Of a stretch of DNA of 64,000 bases, positions 40,761 through 54,244 are shown piece by piece. How positions within the stretch are numbered: position 1 is the first letter of the stretch; each line of letters opens with the position of its first letter. A program made the position numbers and the translations under genes. Under the pieces are notes generated by a model. The model did no database searches. It was not told the DNA's origin and worked only from the letters and a program-made list of their open reading frames with translations. This DNA is from Gordionus sp. m RMFG-2023. Lineage: Eukaryota > Nematomorpha > Gordioida > Chordodea > Parachordodidae. The stretch lies in NCBI RefSeq assembly GCF_954871325.1, contig NC_088775.1, positions 15,663,561-15,727,560 of the forward strand, in the 5' to 3' direction.

Positions 40761-42821
40761 GGGCATGACTAAAATACGCGTCCCTACGCGTCCCCGGTCA
40801 AACGGGTTTAATTTATATAATATTAATAAATAATCTTATTTAGCTTTATAAGATGAGTTAAAAAATGTTTTTTATGATTTAAAAAAAAATGATAACTTAG
40901 TAAAATTTTTAAAAAATTATTTTTTTACATGAAAAAACTACGCGTCCCTACGCGTCCCCGGTCAAGATACAATTTTTTTTAAAAAATAAAAACAGATTCA
41001 TATTTAGCTCATTAAATGAATATAGAAAATGTTTTTTATGAATTAAAAAAATGATAACTTAGTAAAAATTTTTAAAAAATTATTTTTTTTAAATTAAAAA
41101 CTACGCGTCCCTACGCGTCCTCGGTCAAGATACATTTTTTTTAAAAAATAAAAGCAGATTCATATTTAGCTCATTAAATGGATACAGAAAATATTTTTTT
41201 TTGATTCAAAAAAAAAGTGGTAACTTAGTAAAATTTTTAAAATACTAATTTTTTACATAAAAAAACTACGCGTCCCTACGCGTCCCCGGTCAAGATACAT
41301 TTTTTTTAAAAAAATAAGAGCAGATTCATATTTAGCTCATTAAATGGATACAGAAAATATTTTTATTTATTTTAAAAAAAAGTGGTAACTTAGTAAAATT
41401 TTGAAAAAACACTTTTTTTCTTCATTTTTTGACTAAAATACGCCTCCCTACGCGTCCCCGGTCAACGGAATCTCCTTGAAAAACTATACACAATTCTATA
41501 TTCATTTTTATAAAAATAATCTATTTTGACCGGGGACGCGTAGTTTTTTTTATGTAAATTAGTATTTTAAAAATTTTACTAAGTTACCACTTTTTTTTTA
41601 AATCAAAAAAAACATTTTCTGTATCCATTTAATGAGCTAAATATGAACATGCTTTTATTTTTTTTAAACAAACGTATATTGACTGAGGACGCATAGTTTA
41701 GACAAAAAAAAATTTTGTCAAAAATTAATTTAAAAAATATATATATATATAAATACCATTTTCGGGATCTCCTTGAAAAACTATACACGATTCTATATTC
41801 ATTTTTAAAAAAATAATCTATCTTGACCGGGGACGCGTAGGGACGCGTATTTTAGTCAAAAAATGAAGAAAAAAAGTGTTTTTTCAAAATTTTACTAAGT
41901 TACCACTTTTTTTTAAATAAAAAAAACATTTTAGGTATCCATTTAATGAGCTAAATATGAATCTGCTTTTATATTTTTAAAAAAAATGTATCTTGACCGG
42001 GGACGCGTAGGGACGCGTTGTTTAGTCAAAAAAAAATTATAAATACCATTTTCGGAATCTCCTTGAAAAACTATACACGATTCTATATTCATTTTTATAA
42101 AAATAATCTATCTTGACCGGGGACGCGTAGGGACGCGTATTTTAGGCAAAAAATGAAGAAAAAAAGCGTTTTTTCAAAATTTTACTAAGTTACAACTTTT
42201 TTTTAAATAAAAAAAAAACATTTTCTGTATCCATTTAATGAGCTAAATATGAATCTGCTTTTATTTAAAAAAAAAATTGTATCTTGACCGGGGACGCGTA
42301 GTTTTTTATGTAAAAAATTAGTATTTTAAAAATTTTACTAAGTTACCACTTTTTTTTTAAATCAAAAAAAACATTTTCTGTATCTATTTAATGAGCTAAA
42401 TATGAATCTACTTTTATTTTTTTTTAAAAATGTATCTTGACAGGGGACGCGTAGGGACGTGTCGTTTTTAATTAAAAAAAATAATTTTTTAAAAATTTTA
42501 CTAAGTTAACACTTTTTTTAAAATCAAAAAAAACATTTTATGTATCCATTAATGAGCTAAATATGAATCTGCTTTTATTTTTTTAAAAAAATTATATCTT
42601 GACCGGGGACGCGTAGGGATGCGTCGTTTTTTCATGTAAAAAAATAAATTTTTAAAAAATTTACTAAGTTATCATTTTTTTTTTAAATCATAAAAAACAT
42701 TTTTTAACTCATCTTATAAAGCTAAATTAGATTTTTTATTAATATTATATAAATTAAACCCGTTTGACCGGGGACGCGTAGGGACGCGTAGTTTTCGGGG
42801 ACGCGTATTTTAGTCATACCC
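40761..42821. mobile_element. Foldback-type DNA transposon made of inverted ACGCGT tandem arrays
   Basis: A perfect 8-bp target duplication GTGTAAAA flanks it (40753-40760 and 42822-42829). Ends are GGGCATGACTAAAATACGCG and, inverted, GGGTATGACTAAAATACGCG (19 of 20 equal). The left half holds about five direct units and the right half about nine inverted units, each roughly 120-170 nt. Each is headed by CTACGCGTCCC-TACGCGTCCCCGGTCA and followed by a shared AT-rich body with CATATTTAGCTCATTAAATG and GGTAACTTAGTAAAATTTT. The polarity switch is near 41470-41520. No transposase is encoded. This is the architecture of foldback elements; the 8-bp duplication would suit hAT-, P- or Merlin-like mobilisation, which I cannot decide. 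Confidence 0.88.
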
Positions 42822-42829
42822 GTGTAAAA

Positions 42830-44441
42830 TGATATTTGCCAAAGATTGCGAATATTCCAACGTATATTTCCCAGTCTCCTTTTGTCTACATTTATATACT
42901 ATACATTATTTTTAAATATAAGTTCAAAATACAAGGTTAACATGCTAATCTCATATTCATTGACAACTTTTTTAGACCACTCCTAGGCTTACACTGTGAT
43001 AAATTAAGCGGGTATGGTTAATATTCTTATACACCCATCATATATTATTTAAAACTCCATGGATTATAGTGAGGATTATATATTTAAGGATTAATTTTTT
43101 TTTATCATAAATTTATTATTAAAATTTCTTTTATAAAATATTATAATTTCCTTAAAATTATATTTGAAAAAATACTCAATTTTTTCATGAAATATAAAAT
43201 TATTAAATATTTTTTAAAGAAATTTAATATTATTTTTAAATCGCTATAAATCTGGTCTCCTTTAAAAAAGTGATGTTTTTTAATATTTTCTCATATCTAA
43301 ATACAATGGAATTAAAATGATGTTATTTTTTTGAGGCAAAAGCAAATTATTTTTTTATGTAATTAATTTTAGCCATAATAAATAATTTTATTATTGTGGC
43401 AAAATAAAAGTCGATTTTTATTAAAAGAATTTATGCAATATTACTTTATTTCCGAAATCAATTACAATTTGGCATTATCCCCAAGGACTTATATTACACA
43501 TTATTGAACGATATCGATATTTTTTATTTCAAATTCGCTACTATAATGCGAACACTGGATATCTGAATAAATTCCTAATGGTCCATCGATACCTAAATAA
43601 AACAAATGCAGTTTCCTCAGATTTATTCGTAATGCTACATTTAAATTATATATATACAATTCCGATAAAACAAAATTATTATAATAACATATATATAATT
43701 TTTAAAAATAACATCAATACTAAATATTTCAATTTGTAAAAATAATACATTTTTAAAATTTTATCAAGATTATAATTAAAATTGATAGTCATCATTTATA
43801 ATAAATCTAAGGATTATCTCATGATATTTGAATTTAAAGAAATCAAATCAAAATAAGAAATGTAATTATGTATCTAATATCTTTTTGTATTTCCAATTTT
43901 TATTAAAACGAATTATACTATTATTTAAGACAAATAATATCGGAAATAAATTGATTTTTTGATACTGATTAATATAAATATAGTAATATTACCACGGATT
44001 CTCAAAAGCATCGCCGATACCGTCTATACAAAGAAAGCATATCAAATTTCCTATCATCGTTACAATATCTCCTACTTTAACAACTATGATATAGATTCAC
44101 ACTTGTTTTTATAGATATGGAAAGAACAAGCTAAGATAATATATAACTTTTAATTTTCCACGTCTTAATTTGTACTTGTTGATTCTATACAGTTAAGATG
44201 CAAAAAAATATTTGATATTTTATTTTAAAAGTATTGACAATTTTTAAAATTAAAGGAATTTTTCAATATTTTTTTATTAATTATTTTCGCCTCTAATTTA
44301 TCGAAAAATTTAATATGAAATAAACGTCAGAATATATTCCATCATTTTAAATTCTAATAAATTAATATCGTTTAAAAAATTATTTTTTACCTTCAATTGC
44401 TATATTTATGAAATTTTGTAAATAATTAGAAACAATAAAAA
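42830..44441. other. Intergenic before PDCD10
   Basis: AT-rich sequence with no repeat or gene recognised. It must include the PDCD10 promoter, but no motif beyond generic TA-rich stretches is visible. Confidence 0.4.
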
Positions 44442-45374
44442 ATGACATCTGAAACTGTATTAAAAAATAAAAATAATATGATGGAATCAACTAATGACCA
44501 AGGAATAACAAATAATCCCTCTATTAATTCCAACCCCTTAATAGTTGCTGGATTGATATTGCCATTAGTATTGAGACCAGCTATAAATAAAATGATAAAT
44601 AATATAGGAATGGATAATTCACATATTGACTCATGCATTAAGCAGTTACAAACTGCTTTTAATAAAATGGAAAATGTGAAACCAGGATTTTCTTATGATT
44701 TTATTAGAATATTATTAAGGAATGCTGTTTTATCAACAACTAATTTAAATAAATTAGAAGAAAGTCAAGAAAATGAACATAAAATTCAAGCATTGGAAAC
44801 TACCACTCTTTTAGTTGACAACGAATTGCAGGAAAGTATATTAAGGCTGGCATCCTCTAACACTGTATTACACTCAAAATTAGAGGATGATAGTTTAATA
44901 TCCTCTAAGGCTAATATCCCATCATCCTCATCAATAGTTCCAACTTATATAAGTGATCTTGATATGCGTGCAAGAGAACTCAAAAGTGTTTTAAGCAAAA
45001 TTCCTGATCAAATCAGAGATCGTAAAATATTTCTAGAAACAATTAAAGAAATAGCTGGTGCCATTAAACGTTTATTGGATGCAGTAAATGAAGTTTATTT
45101 ATATATTGGTGGTAATGAGATATCAAGTTTTTCTGATACACAAATGGAAAAAAATAACCCATCTATGGCATTAAATGAAGAACAAAAACAGAGATTTCAA
45201 ACCCTTATTGAACAAAAAAAACGTGAATTTGTACGCTATTCTAAAAGATTTAGTAATACTCTTAAAGAATATTTTAGGGAAGGAGATGTATATGCAGTGT
45301 TTAGAAGTGCAAATTGTTTAGTTTATCAGGCTGATTTAATTGCTGCCACAGTCAAAGAACAGATTTTAATGTGA
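44442..45374 (+). CDS. PDCD10 (CCM3): Programmed cell death 10 / CCM3 adaptor, single exon
   Basis: CCM3 is a scaffold that dimerises with GCKIII kinases through its N-terminal domain. Through its C-terminal FAT-homology domain it binds CCM2, striatins (STRIPAK) and paxillin. The 310 residues contain SNPLIVAGLILPLVLRPAIN, aligning with the human N-terminal PLYAVMYPVFNELER. Then come CIKQLQTAFNKMENVKPGFS (human TLRAAFIKAEKENPGLT), the linker ESILRLASS, and the FAT-homology domain from about residue 170: ARELKSVLSKIPDQIRDRKI, ETIKEIAGAIKRLLDAVNEV, KKREFVRYSKRFSNTLKEYF, VFRSANCLVYQADLIA. The basic YSK patch used for CCM2 binding is kept. It is about 100 residues longer than the human protein (212), with a polar N-terminal extension, a Ser-rich linker and a roughly 25-residue insert in the FAT-homology loop. 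An in-frame TAA at 44436 fixes the start. There are no introns, whereas neighbouring Drp1 has many. Confidence 0.95.
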   Translation: MTSETVLKNKNNMMESTNDQGITNNPSINSNPLIVAGLILPLVLRPAINKMINNIGMDNSHIDSCIKQLQTAFNKMENVKPGFSYDFIRILLRNAVLSTTNLNKLEESQENEHKIQALETTTLLVDNELQESILRLASSNTVLHSKLEDDSLISSKANIPSSSSIVPTYISDLDMRARELKSVLSKIPDQIRDRKIFLETIKEIAGAIKRLLDAVNEVYLYIGGNEISSFSDTQMEKNNPSMALNEEQKQRFQTLIEQKKREFVRYSKRFSNTLKEYFREGDVYAVFRSANCLVYQADLIAATVKEQILM

Positions 45375-45467
45375 TAAGTTTGAAAAAGTTTATAATTGTT
45401 TATTGGATAAATTTATAAAACATTATAATATAAATTATGGACAGATGAATATTATTTTATCAACTTT

Positions 45468-45473
45468 AATAAA
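45468..45473 (+). terminator. Polyadenylation signal of PDCD10
   Basis: AATAAA lies about 95 nt after the TGA. Further AATAAA copies at 45927 and 45931 could serve as distal signals. Confidence 0.55.
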
Positions 45474-46364
45474 TTAATATGAAACAACATTGTGAGCTAA
45501 AATTTATGATTAATTAACATTACATTTTTAAATATACCATCTATGAGCTCTTTATTGTTCAATGAGACTAGAGGACAGTATGGCTGAAAGCATGGCTTAT
45601 GTGTTCAATAATTAGTACAAAATATTTTTATGTCAGGCTTTAATTTTGAGAACTTTCTATGTTTAGAATTAGGCAAATTTATGTTATTTTCTATCATAAA
45701 TTACAGGCTAGGCAAATCCTTTTTATTAATCAAGTTTGAGCCATGCTGATTTTTATTGAAACATTTTATTTATTCAATCATTTTCATTATTTTCAGAAGA
45801 GTATAGGGCTCTGCCATATTAAAGATTGGGGCCAATATTTAGAGTTCTTTAAACCTGATCTGATATTAACATTATTTTTTGTTATTTTATCATTGTATTT
45901 TATATTTGATATAATTTTCTTATAATAATAAAATAAAAGTGTTATGTATTAAATTGTTTATTTTGTATTTTTTGTAAAATGTTTATTTTTCATTATTATT
46001 TTTATTATATGAATTTAAATGAAAAAAGAAATTTGATTACAAATAAAATAAAGATATTTCAAGAATTACTTCTAGTAATACATTTCAAACATTAACAATC
46101 AAATTTTTTTAAACTTAATTTGAAAGAAATGATAGCTTAAAATGTGACATAATTTTTTTGTTATAATATGTGCAATAACAAATATATTTATTTTATTTAA
46201 TCAAATAAATTCTAATTTTTAAATTTTATTTGTTGCCTTTTAATTATATTAAAAATCAATGTAAATATTGGATCAGTTTTAGGTGAATATCAAATTCTGT
46301 GGGTTAGCACAGCCTTACAAAAAATATTCATAATTCCTGACAAATTTATTCAGTTATGAAGACT

Positions 46365-47766
46365 ACCAATTGTTAAACCCTAATTTTAAAAGTAGGGTGC
46401 TACCACTATCACTATTTGTCAAAAAAATTATCACTACCGCTATCGCTGCCCATCAAATAAAAGTAGCACGCTATTAGCTACTATTTTTTAAAAGTAGCTT
46501 TGGCTACCTTTTAAGATACTTTTTATAAAAAAAATTTTAGAAATGAATTTATTTTATTTTTTTTTATAATGTAATTGCATAGTATATAAAACATAGAAAT
46601 CAACATAAATATTTAAAGTTAGTTTTGATTATAAAAAATTATAAGTAAAAAGACTATAACTTATGAAATAAATTAATTTTTACACTATCATTCCCAAATC
46701 TAGATCGATGAACAGAAAGTATAAGTTTTGCTTTACTAAATAATCTCTCAACATTAGCACTTGAGTGCAAGGCATTATTTAATTTTATATAGATATTTTT
46801 AATATAATAAAAATACTCATTTGTATTTTTAGATTTAAAAAACGCATCTATGGGGATTTTCTATTATATTCATATCTTTTATTTCAAAAAAATTATCAGT
46901 GGAAGTCATTTTATGGTTTTAACTAAGGCATCTTTGTCTGTTATTTCAATCATTAATGTATGGCGACAACAAATTATTGTACAAGGATTATAGTTTTAAT
47001 TATCATGTAAATGATGGATTATTAATAAATGACATTGGCTGAACTATATCAATTATAAAATCGACAATTATTTTATCAGCTAGTTTCTGAGAAATATTGG
47101 TATTACAATATTATTAATCAATTTAGCTTGATTTTTGGATGTAGTCTCCCCTATAAAAAATTATTAAGATGTTTTTCTATCTCTTTAAAACTGTTGGCAT
47201 GATATTTCTTACAAGATAAAAATACTATTAGAATTTATAAATGATAATTACATTTAGGTGTTTTTGAGGTTATAGCTACTAGATTTATTTAAGGATACAA
47301 ATTTTTTTACATTTAAACATATGTTTTTACATTATTTTAAAAATATTTTCTAATTTTGGAAATGGAAAATTTGTATTATTGTTATTAAAAACATTTTCTT
47401 CCACTGTACTCCATTTTATTTATACAAAAATTGTTTGTACATCGCTTTGGATATCCATTTGCGATGACATTTTAAATAAATTACACTAGATGATTTAGGA
47501 TTATAAAACAAATTGAAAATATAAATTTCAATTTTTAAAATTATAATTAATTATGATTTTATATTTAAATTTTCATGTTTATAGTTACAATCACTGTATT
47601 TTTAAAAAGTAGCTAAGCAGCGCGTTATTGGCTAATTTCAAAAAAAGTAGCGCGCTATTACCTACTTTCAAAAAAAGGAGCGCACTATACATAATTAATT
47701 AGAAAAAAGTAGCACGCTATTAGCTATCGCTACCAAAAAATATAGTACGCTACTTAAACAACTCTG
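46365..47766 (-). mobile_element. hAT transposon remnant, family H1 (AGTAGCGCGCTA subterminal repeats)
   Basis: Subterminal copies of AGTAGCGCGCTATTAGCTAC occur at both ends in opposite orientation. The right end, inverted, reads CAGAGTTGTTTAAGTAGCG and the left reads ATTGTTAAACCCTAATTTT. The minus strand near 46690-46800 encodes NALHSSANVERLFSKAKLIL then VHRSRFGND, the hAT C-terminal dimerisation motif. At 1.4 kb it is too short for a complete autonomous copy, and the frame is broken. Confidence 0.75.
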
Positions 47767-47861
47767 GATACTACTCTGCAAAATATTTCTTAAATATAGA
47801 TATTAGCTATCTAGATGCTTTTAAAAAATTACAAAAAAGAGGCATAACAAAATCTAGAAAG

Positions 47862-48796
47862 TAAGGCTGTGCGGATATTAATTAGATGTGGGCCTACATT
47901 TAGCATTTTTAAAAATATCAAATTTCGACCGATATTTAGCCTTCTTAAAAAATATCGAAAATTAAAAAAACATTTATTGTTTTAGGTTATTTTATGATGT
48001 ATATAGGGTGCCGATCCATATATTTTTCACCGATTAGATCCGATATTGCTTCAAAACCGATCCGATATTTATACTAATTTTTTACCACCCCCCATTGAAC
48101 AAAATGTAATTAATAAATCAATATTTTTTATGCAAAAAATCGAATTATGCAATTAATTAAATTTTTTTATTTCTACAATTAAGACTAATTAAAAAAATAT
48201 ATTTAATAATATATTCATTTTATGTTGGTATGAATTATAAAATTGTAATATTTAATATATAAAATATAAAATTAGAATATATTAGATTTTTTAATAAATA
48301 TGAGTCTCTTGATTTTCTGGCAATAAGCTTCTACAATATGGACTATCTATATCCCCTGCCGTACTGAAGGCAGACTCAGATAATTCCGCGGATAACGCAA
48401 TTTGCAAATCTTTGTCTTTTCTAAAATATTTCCATAATACAATACCATATTTAAATAAATTCTTTTATTTAAAGTATAAATAATTGGCGTTATTATTTAA
48501 AAAGATTTAAAATAAATAAAACTTTGGGTGTTCCTTTCTATTTTTATAAAAAAAACCTATAAATCTATTTTAAAAAAGAAATATAATTTAAAGGGTTTTG
48601 TGCAATTGCATTGTTTAAAAAAAATTATTTACAAAATATAATAATAATGTAAAATAAATATACATAACATAAAATAACAAAAAAAAGTAAAAAGATCGGA
48701 TCGGTTTTTTACAGATATCTGCCCGATCCGATATCTTTGGGAAACGCTAAATATCTATGTCGATCCGATCCGATATTTAATATCGGCACAGCCCTA
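47862..48796 (-). mobile_element. hAT transposon remnant (GGGCTGTGCCGATA ends)
   Basis: The left end TAAGGCTGTGCGGATATTAA mirrors right-end TAGGGCTGTGCCGATATTAA. Subterminal GGATCGGATCG-type repeats occur on the right. The minus strand at about 48310-48440 encodes ALSAELSESAFSTAGDIDSP then YCRSLLPENQE and a stop, matching hAT C-termini (ESAFSTGGRxLDPFRSSLxPxxVE). Only the C-terminal part survives. Related GATCGGATCGG fragments lie at 49240-49300. Confidence 0.72.
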
Positions 48797-51700
48797 ATTG
48801 TATATATAATTTTATTTTATACTTAATTTTATAATAAATTAATAAAAAGAAACCAAAATTCAATTATGTAATGTTTAAAAAAAATGTAATAATTTTGAAA
48901 AATACTATATTATTTACAAATGATTTAAATTAATTAGCATTATAAAAGGTTTTAATAAAAATATTCTTGATCTTTGGCCAAAAATTATTATCCAAGCTTA
49001 GACACTTTGCCCTCTATTGACGAAATTTCTATACATATGTAATAATATTTTGGCTAAAATCTTGATTTCGCCGTTTTTCAACCACACTGCATTCAGCCAT
49101 AAACATTGCCTATATAAATTGGGATGATTAGAGAATAAAAAGCTAAATAAACTTAATCAATCTAGAAAGTAAGTTTATTTTTAAATAGGAAATTTTAATT
49201 TTTTTATGACATTGGTTCAAAGATGGCAAATAAAAATCATTACAAATTTCGAGCGATCGGATCGGTTTTGTAATAGTTTCGGGTAGATGAAAAATTTATA
49301 TATTAGCACATCTCTACTTTATAGCGATATTTTAAGCAAATACCTTTTTTTTAAATTTAATTTATAGTGCTATGAACGACTTTTTCTCACCGATACAGAT
49401 CTGATATTTCCCGATTATAATTTTTTACCTAAATTTTACTTATTGTATCTAACCAAGCAAGAAATAATTTTAAAACAATTCCTTTTGTCTTATATTGATC
49501 CGAAAAGGATTCCCATGGCAAAATAATAATTTATATTTTAAAATTATTTGATAATATTTATCAATGAGGGCCAGGTTTAAATTTTGTTTATTAAAAATAC
49601 CTGGGGCTGGTCAAATATTTTTAAACAGAATATTTTAAATCTCCATTATTATCTTTAAAAATTTTAAATAAAAAAATTGAATATCTTATTTTATTTTAAA
49701 AGATAAACATTTATATATACACTATTTATTTTTAAAAATTTATATTAAATGAATTAGTGTATAATATATATCATATATGTATATCGAAACATTAAACAAT
49801 ATTGTTTAATTATTATTAATATCAAAATTGTCAAGATTTCATCTAAATATAAATATATCTTATAGCATCTATAATTACCGTATAATATTTCATACCACCA
49901 TTTTTAATAATCTTTATATAAACAAATAAATCACATGATTCAAAAACAATAATCCTTTCTTTTCGAAGAAAATATATTTTAAAAGTCCATATGACAGATA
50001 CAACAATATATTCTATTAAAATAAATAATATTTCATCATGCTAATCATTCAATAAAAATGTATTTTTAAAAACCGTTTTCGAATGTATTTTCTAACTAAC
50101 AGTTCGGATGCTTCTTTTTAACTTTTATTTTTAACGATCAGGTTAAGGTTTAGAAAATTTTAATGATTCATTTCGGTTTGGCACCTTTCTTTCTTTAGTT
50201 TGGGTCGGTACATATCTTGATACAAATCTGGTACAAACAATTTTTTTTATCTATTCAAATAGTTAACTTTAACTTAATAAATTAAAAAATATATCATGAT
50301 TAATTTTTTAAAAAGAAATCCCAAATATATATAATAAAAAAAGGAATGAGCAAAAAAACAATGCAAAAAAATAAGCTAAAATATGGAATGAAAGTACCGA
50401 CTTGACCCTGCATTCATAGTTGGTTCGAATTCGCCGCGAATTTTATAATACGCTGTATTTTGTATTCCATCGTAAATTCGCACTAACTGTTGATGGATGG
50501 TTACCCAAGAAAGAAAAAAGGCTAACTGTGGAGTGATAGTTCGATGCTCTGGTATTTACCGAATAATGAGTAATTGGGGCAAAAAAATGACGTAACTTTT
50601 TAGCCAAAAAACTCAGCATTCTAAAGATTATTTTTGAAAATATAACTCAAATTAATTAATTCGTCGATGCTTCTTCGATTTTTTGAGCATGCGCACTTGG
50701 ATTAGAAAACTGCAATACCAGGCCCGGGACGAAGCATACTGGGCTAAGCTGGATAACGTCTAAAAATATTTATTTGGGCCAGGCCTTGCTAAAAGTAGAG
50801 ATGACCGACAAGAATATAAAAAATTTAATTCTAAATCCTAATTTTGTTAAAATAATATATTTCATTTTGCTTATAATTATAATGATTAGCTACTATGATC
50901 ATGAATTCATAAATACTATTTCCTTTTCCTACATTTTATGTTTATTGCCATAATAAAAAAATCATGCCTAATTCTTCATCATTATGATTGTTTTTCCGTA
51001 TAATATATTTCCTGGATTTGTAAAATCTGGGCGGGCCGGGCTAAAACTTTTTCCTAATGTGTATATAGACCACGCAATATTGCCTAACTATAGTTAGTGT
51101 CAAGGCTCTGTGCACTAGAGACCTGCAAACTCGAAATCTTTTGACTAGATCTAAATGGGCCAATTGCAGCCTGTGCTCGTTTTATTTAAAAGGATACAGG
51201 GAAGAAATCTCAGATTTAAAATATTTGTTTTATTTTCGATTTTAATGTTATGAAACAAATTTAAATATTCAGCAATACCTTTGTATAATTTAATAATATG
51301 TATATCTATATTAGTCTATATACCTAATAATTTATTTTTTAAACTTCATAATTTTTGAAAATTTATTTTTTAATTAAGATATTCAATCAGGCAAAAAAAA
51401 AGTAATGATAGGAAAGGAAACATAACATTGATAATTTTGCCAGGTCAGTCTATATTAAATGTTGATGTTACATCCGACCTAGGAACATAGAGCAGTTCCA
51501 GCATAGATGACTGGCTAAATTTAGCTACTTTTTCATAATGGCTTAGCTGACTAATTAACCGAAAAAAGGTATACCACTAATTGCCATTCATAAAATTTTT
51601 ATAGCTTAGGGCATTTTTCCTATTTTACTTTTAAAAGTGACATTATCCCTATTTTTACATAATAAACCAATGTGAAAATTTGAAAAGGGAAAACAGATAA

Positions 51701-53595
51701 TATAATCAAAGTAATTTTAGAATGATAGGTTATTCAAGAAACCTATAACTATAATAAAATATGAAAGATTATATATGAATAATATTTATTTTTCACTCCA
51801 TTTTAGTAAAGTTTAAAAAACTGGATCATTTTAAAAAAATAAATCATATACAAAATAAAAACAAAGAGATTCTATTTTTTATAAAAATAAGTGGTATTTA
51901 GTTAATGAGTCGATTTAAAATGGTTCTTTACGAATATGAAAATGCGCGATTCAATATCGGCTTTAAGCTTAGCCGAATAAAACGGCAGTTCAATTTTACT
52001 AAAATCTGTCAGAGTCTTTGTATAAATTGGAGGCAAAGCGCCCCGCTTTACTCACTCAATAATATTTTTTTAGCCTCTAGGAGCTGACTTGCTAATTCCC
52101 TTAAATATATATGAACGCAATGGCTTCTAACCTCCTTTCCCAGGTCACATATGCTATCAAATAACTGAGAAATTCGTTAAAAATTATTGATAGAATACAT
52201 GTATATTTAAATGGTGTTTATTGGTAGACCGTCATCTATCACCATATGGAATGGGTAAACGAATTCTGGATTTTAATTTGGGGAAAAGCACTCCTTTCTA
52301 ACGACATTTTGATTTTGCTTTGGGAAGGGAATTTTGTTTTAACGAATCCGATAACCAGACCTCATTCTCTTTTCGGGTATTTAATTTTGAGATCATTTCT
52401 AGTTAAATTTTAATAACCAAAAGAAAATTCTCTCGAAAATTTTTTTTTATACAATTTGATTTGAACAACAATTATTGGTGGAGATTCTCTATGGCAATTA
52501 GAAACCTTCATAAGAATTAAATTAATTTCCATTACTGTCCAATAGTTTTAAGAAAAGAGAAATATATTTGGTGTCCGAATGAACCGACAGTACTAAAGAC
52601 TAAAAACAGTTTATTCAAATGATTATATATATTTAATGACTTTGGAGTTCTTAACTCTGAGGAGGGAATTAATTGATAAAAATCGGCAGGTTTAATCTCA
52701 AGTTAGGGGTACATATATTAGTTCTAAGACAGGACCATCTATGACCAAGGGGATCATAATTATATTTTTGTATACACTCCTTTATTTCTTATATATCAAC
52801 GAGAGTTTTAAAAAAAAATATCTTTATACTTTCTTGCAGTTGCATATCATTGCATTTGGCAAAGGCTTATCTATTATTATTTATTTTAAATAGTAGCCAA
52901 CTAGTATATAGTTAGATTGCAAACAAAATTTCTTCACCCTCTTATTTTAATTAAAAATAATAATTAATATAATAGGTCATTTAATTTCTCAAACGGTGTC
53001 ACTTTCACCATTTATTACATTATCACTCACTCGATAAGGGAATAATTGGGAACTGAATATATTGAAGAGAATCATAATTTTTTTTAAACACACACCATAT
53101 AATGTTTAAATTTTAAAATATATTGTAGATCATAAAAAACAGATAAAGAATTTTTAAAAATACCAAAAATATTTTGAAATTTTTTAAAAATAAAAAACTT
53201 ATCCAAAATCAAAATAAACGTTTATTGGTTTTTGTTATTTTGATTTCTATAAAATGAATATTGATGTGATATATATAATTTTATAGGCACAACTTCATTC
53301 GATATGCACTCCAAGATTTATTTTTAAAATATGTAGCAAAATTAAAACCTATAATGCCATTATTTAGGCATAGAAAGTTCGATCCGTGGTCAAGTGGAAT
53401 TAGGAAAAATAGCTCAAACTATTTATTTTCTAATAAATTTCTTTATTATGCTGCATTAAATTTTAATATTCACCATAACTCTAATAATTTAATTATATAG
53501 TTATATTCATTTTATTCTTATTATCATATAAAAATATCAATTATAATTTATGATAGAAAATTTAAAGAAATATATATTTATACATTGTATAAAAC
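48797..53595. other. Repeat-rich stretch without recognised genes
   Basis: Holds a TTGGCTAAAATCTTGATTTC repeat (49050-49080), GC-rich repeat fragments at 49560-49640 and 50720-51130 (from AGGCCCGGGACG to GAGACCTGCAAACTCG), M1 MITE copy 3 (50404-50503), and AT-rich DNA from 51.2 to 53.6 kb in which I see nothing. Confidence 0.45.
50404..50503. mobile_element. Palindromic MITE, family M1, copy 3
   Basis: Starts ACCCTGCATTCATAGTTGG, carries AATTCGCCGCGAATT near one side, and ends ACTGTTGATGGATGGTTA. Ends and layout are the same as the other M1 copies, with more substitutions. The flanks do not show a clear outer palindrome. Confidence 0.65.
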
Positions 53596-54244
53596 AAGTG
53601 TTGTTAAACGATACTTTTTTAAAGTAGCGCGCTATCGCTACCTCTATTTTGCAAAAAAAGTACCGTGCTATTAGCTACCTTTTTACGCTACTTTAGAATC
53701 TTTTTAAATATTTTTTAATTATATTTATTGTAATTTTTAATTTATATAATTCTTAAATAATATCTTATGGCAAGTTGAATAATACCATATTTGGACTGCC
53801 GAAAAATCAACTTTCATATAAAATAATCTAGTCCAAAAACTATTGATTAAAAATTGGGCTATACATTGTTATTAAATTTGTTTGATATATTACATTTAAA
53901 TGTTTTTCTCAAGTTGTCAGGGACCTGGACCTTTATTCATAAAGGTTCAGTTTTGCTATGGTTCCATATGTTAAAAATTATAGTGGTTACGGTTCGTTAT
54001 GGTTCTTAAAGAAAAATTTATAAAGTTTCGGTTCGGTTCAGCTAATTGTAAAGGCTTATAAAAAGTTCATCATGGATATAAATTTTTTAGAATTATTTTT
54101 ATTGAAGCAGCACCATCTTAAAATGATTTTGATATGAATATTATTTATTAAAATTTTTGTAGTCACTTAAGTTTAAGTTATATTGTTTATTTATAGAATA
54201 GATAAAATTAATTTATTTTTATTATAAATATATATGATTAATAT

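Noticed and set aside
44426-44638. Minus-strand frame opposite the start of PDCD10
   Set aside because: Shadow of the PDCD10 coding sequence; no independent support.
45743-45925. 60-codon frame downstream of PDCD10
   Set aside because: AT-rich, hydrophobic by composition, within the likely 3' UTR/downstream region; no support.
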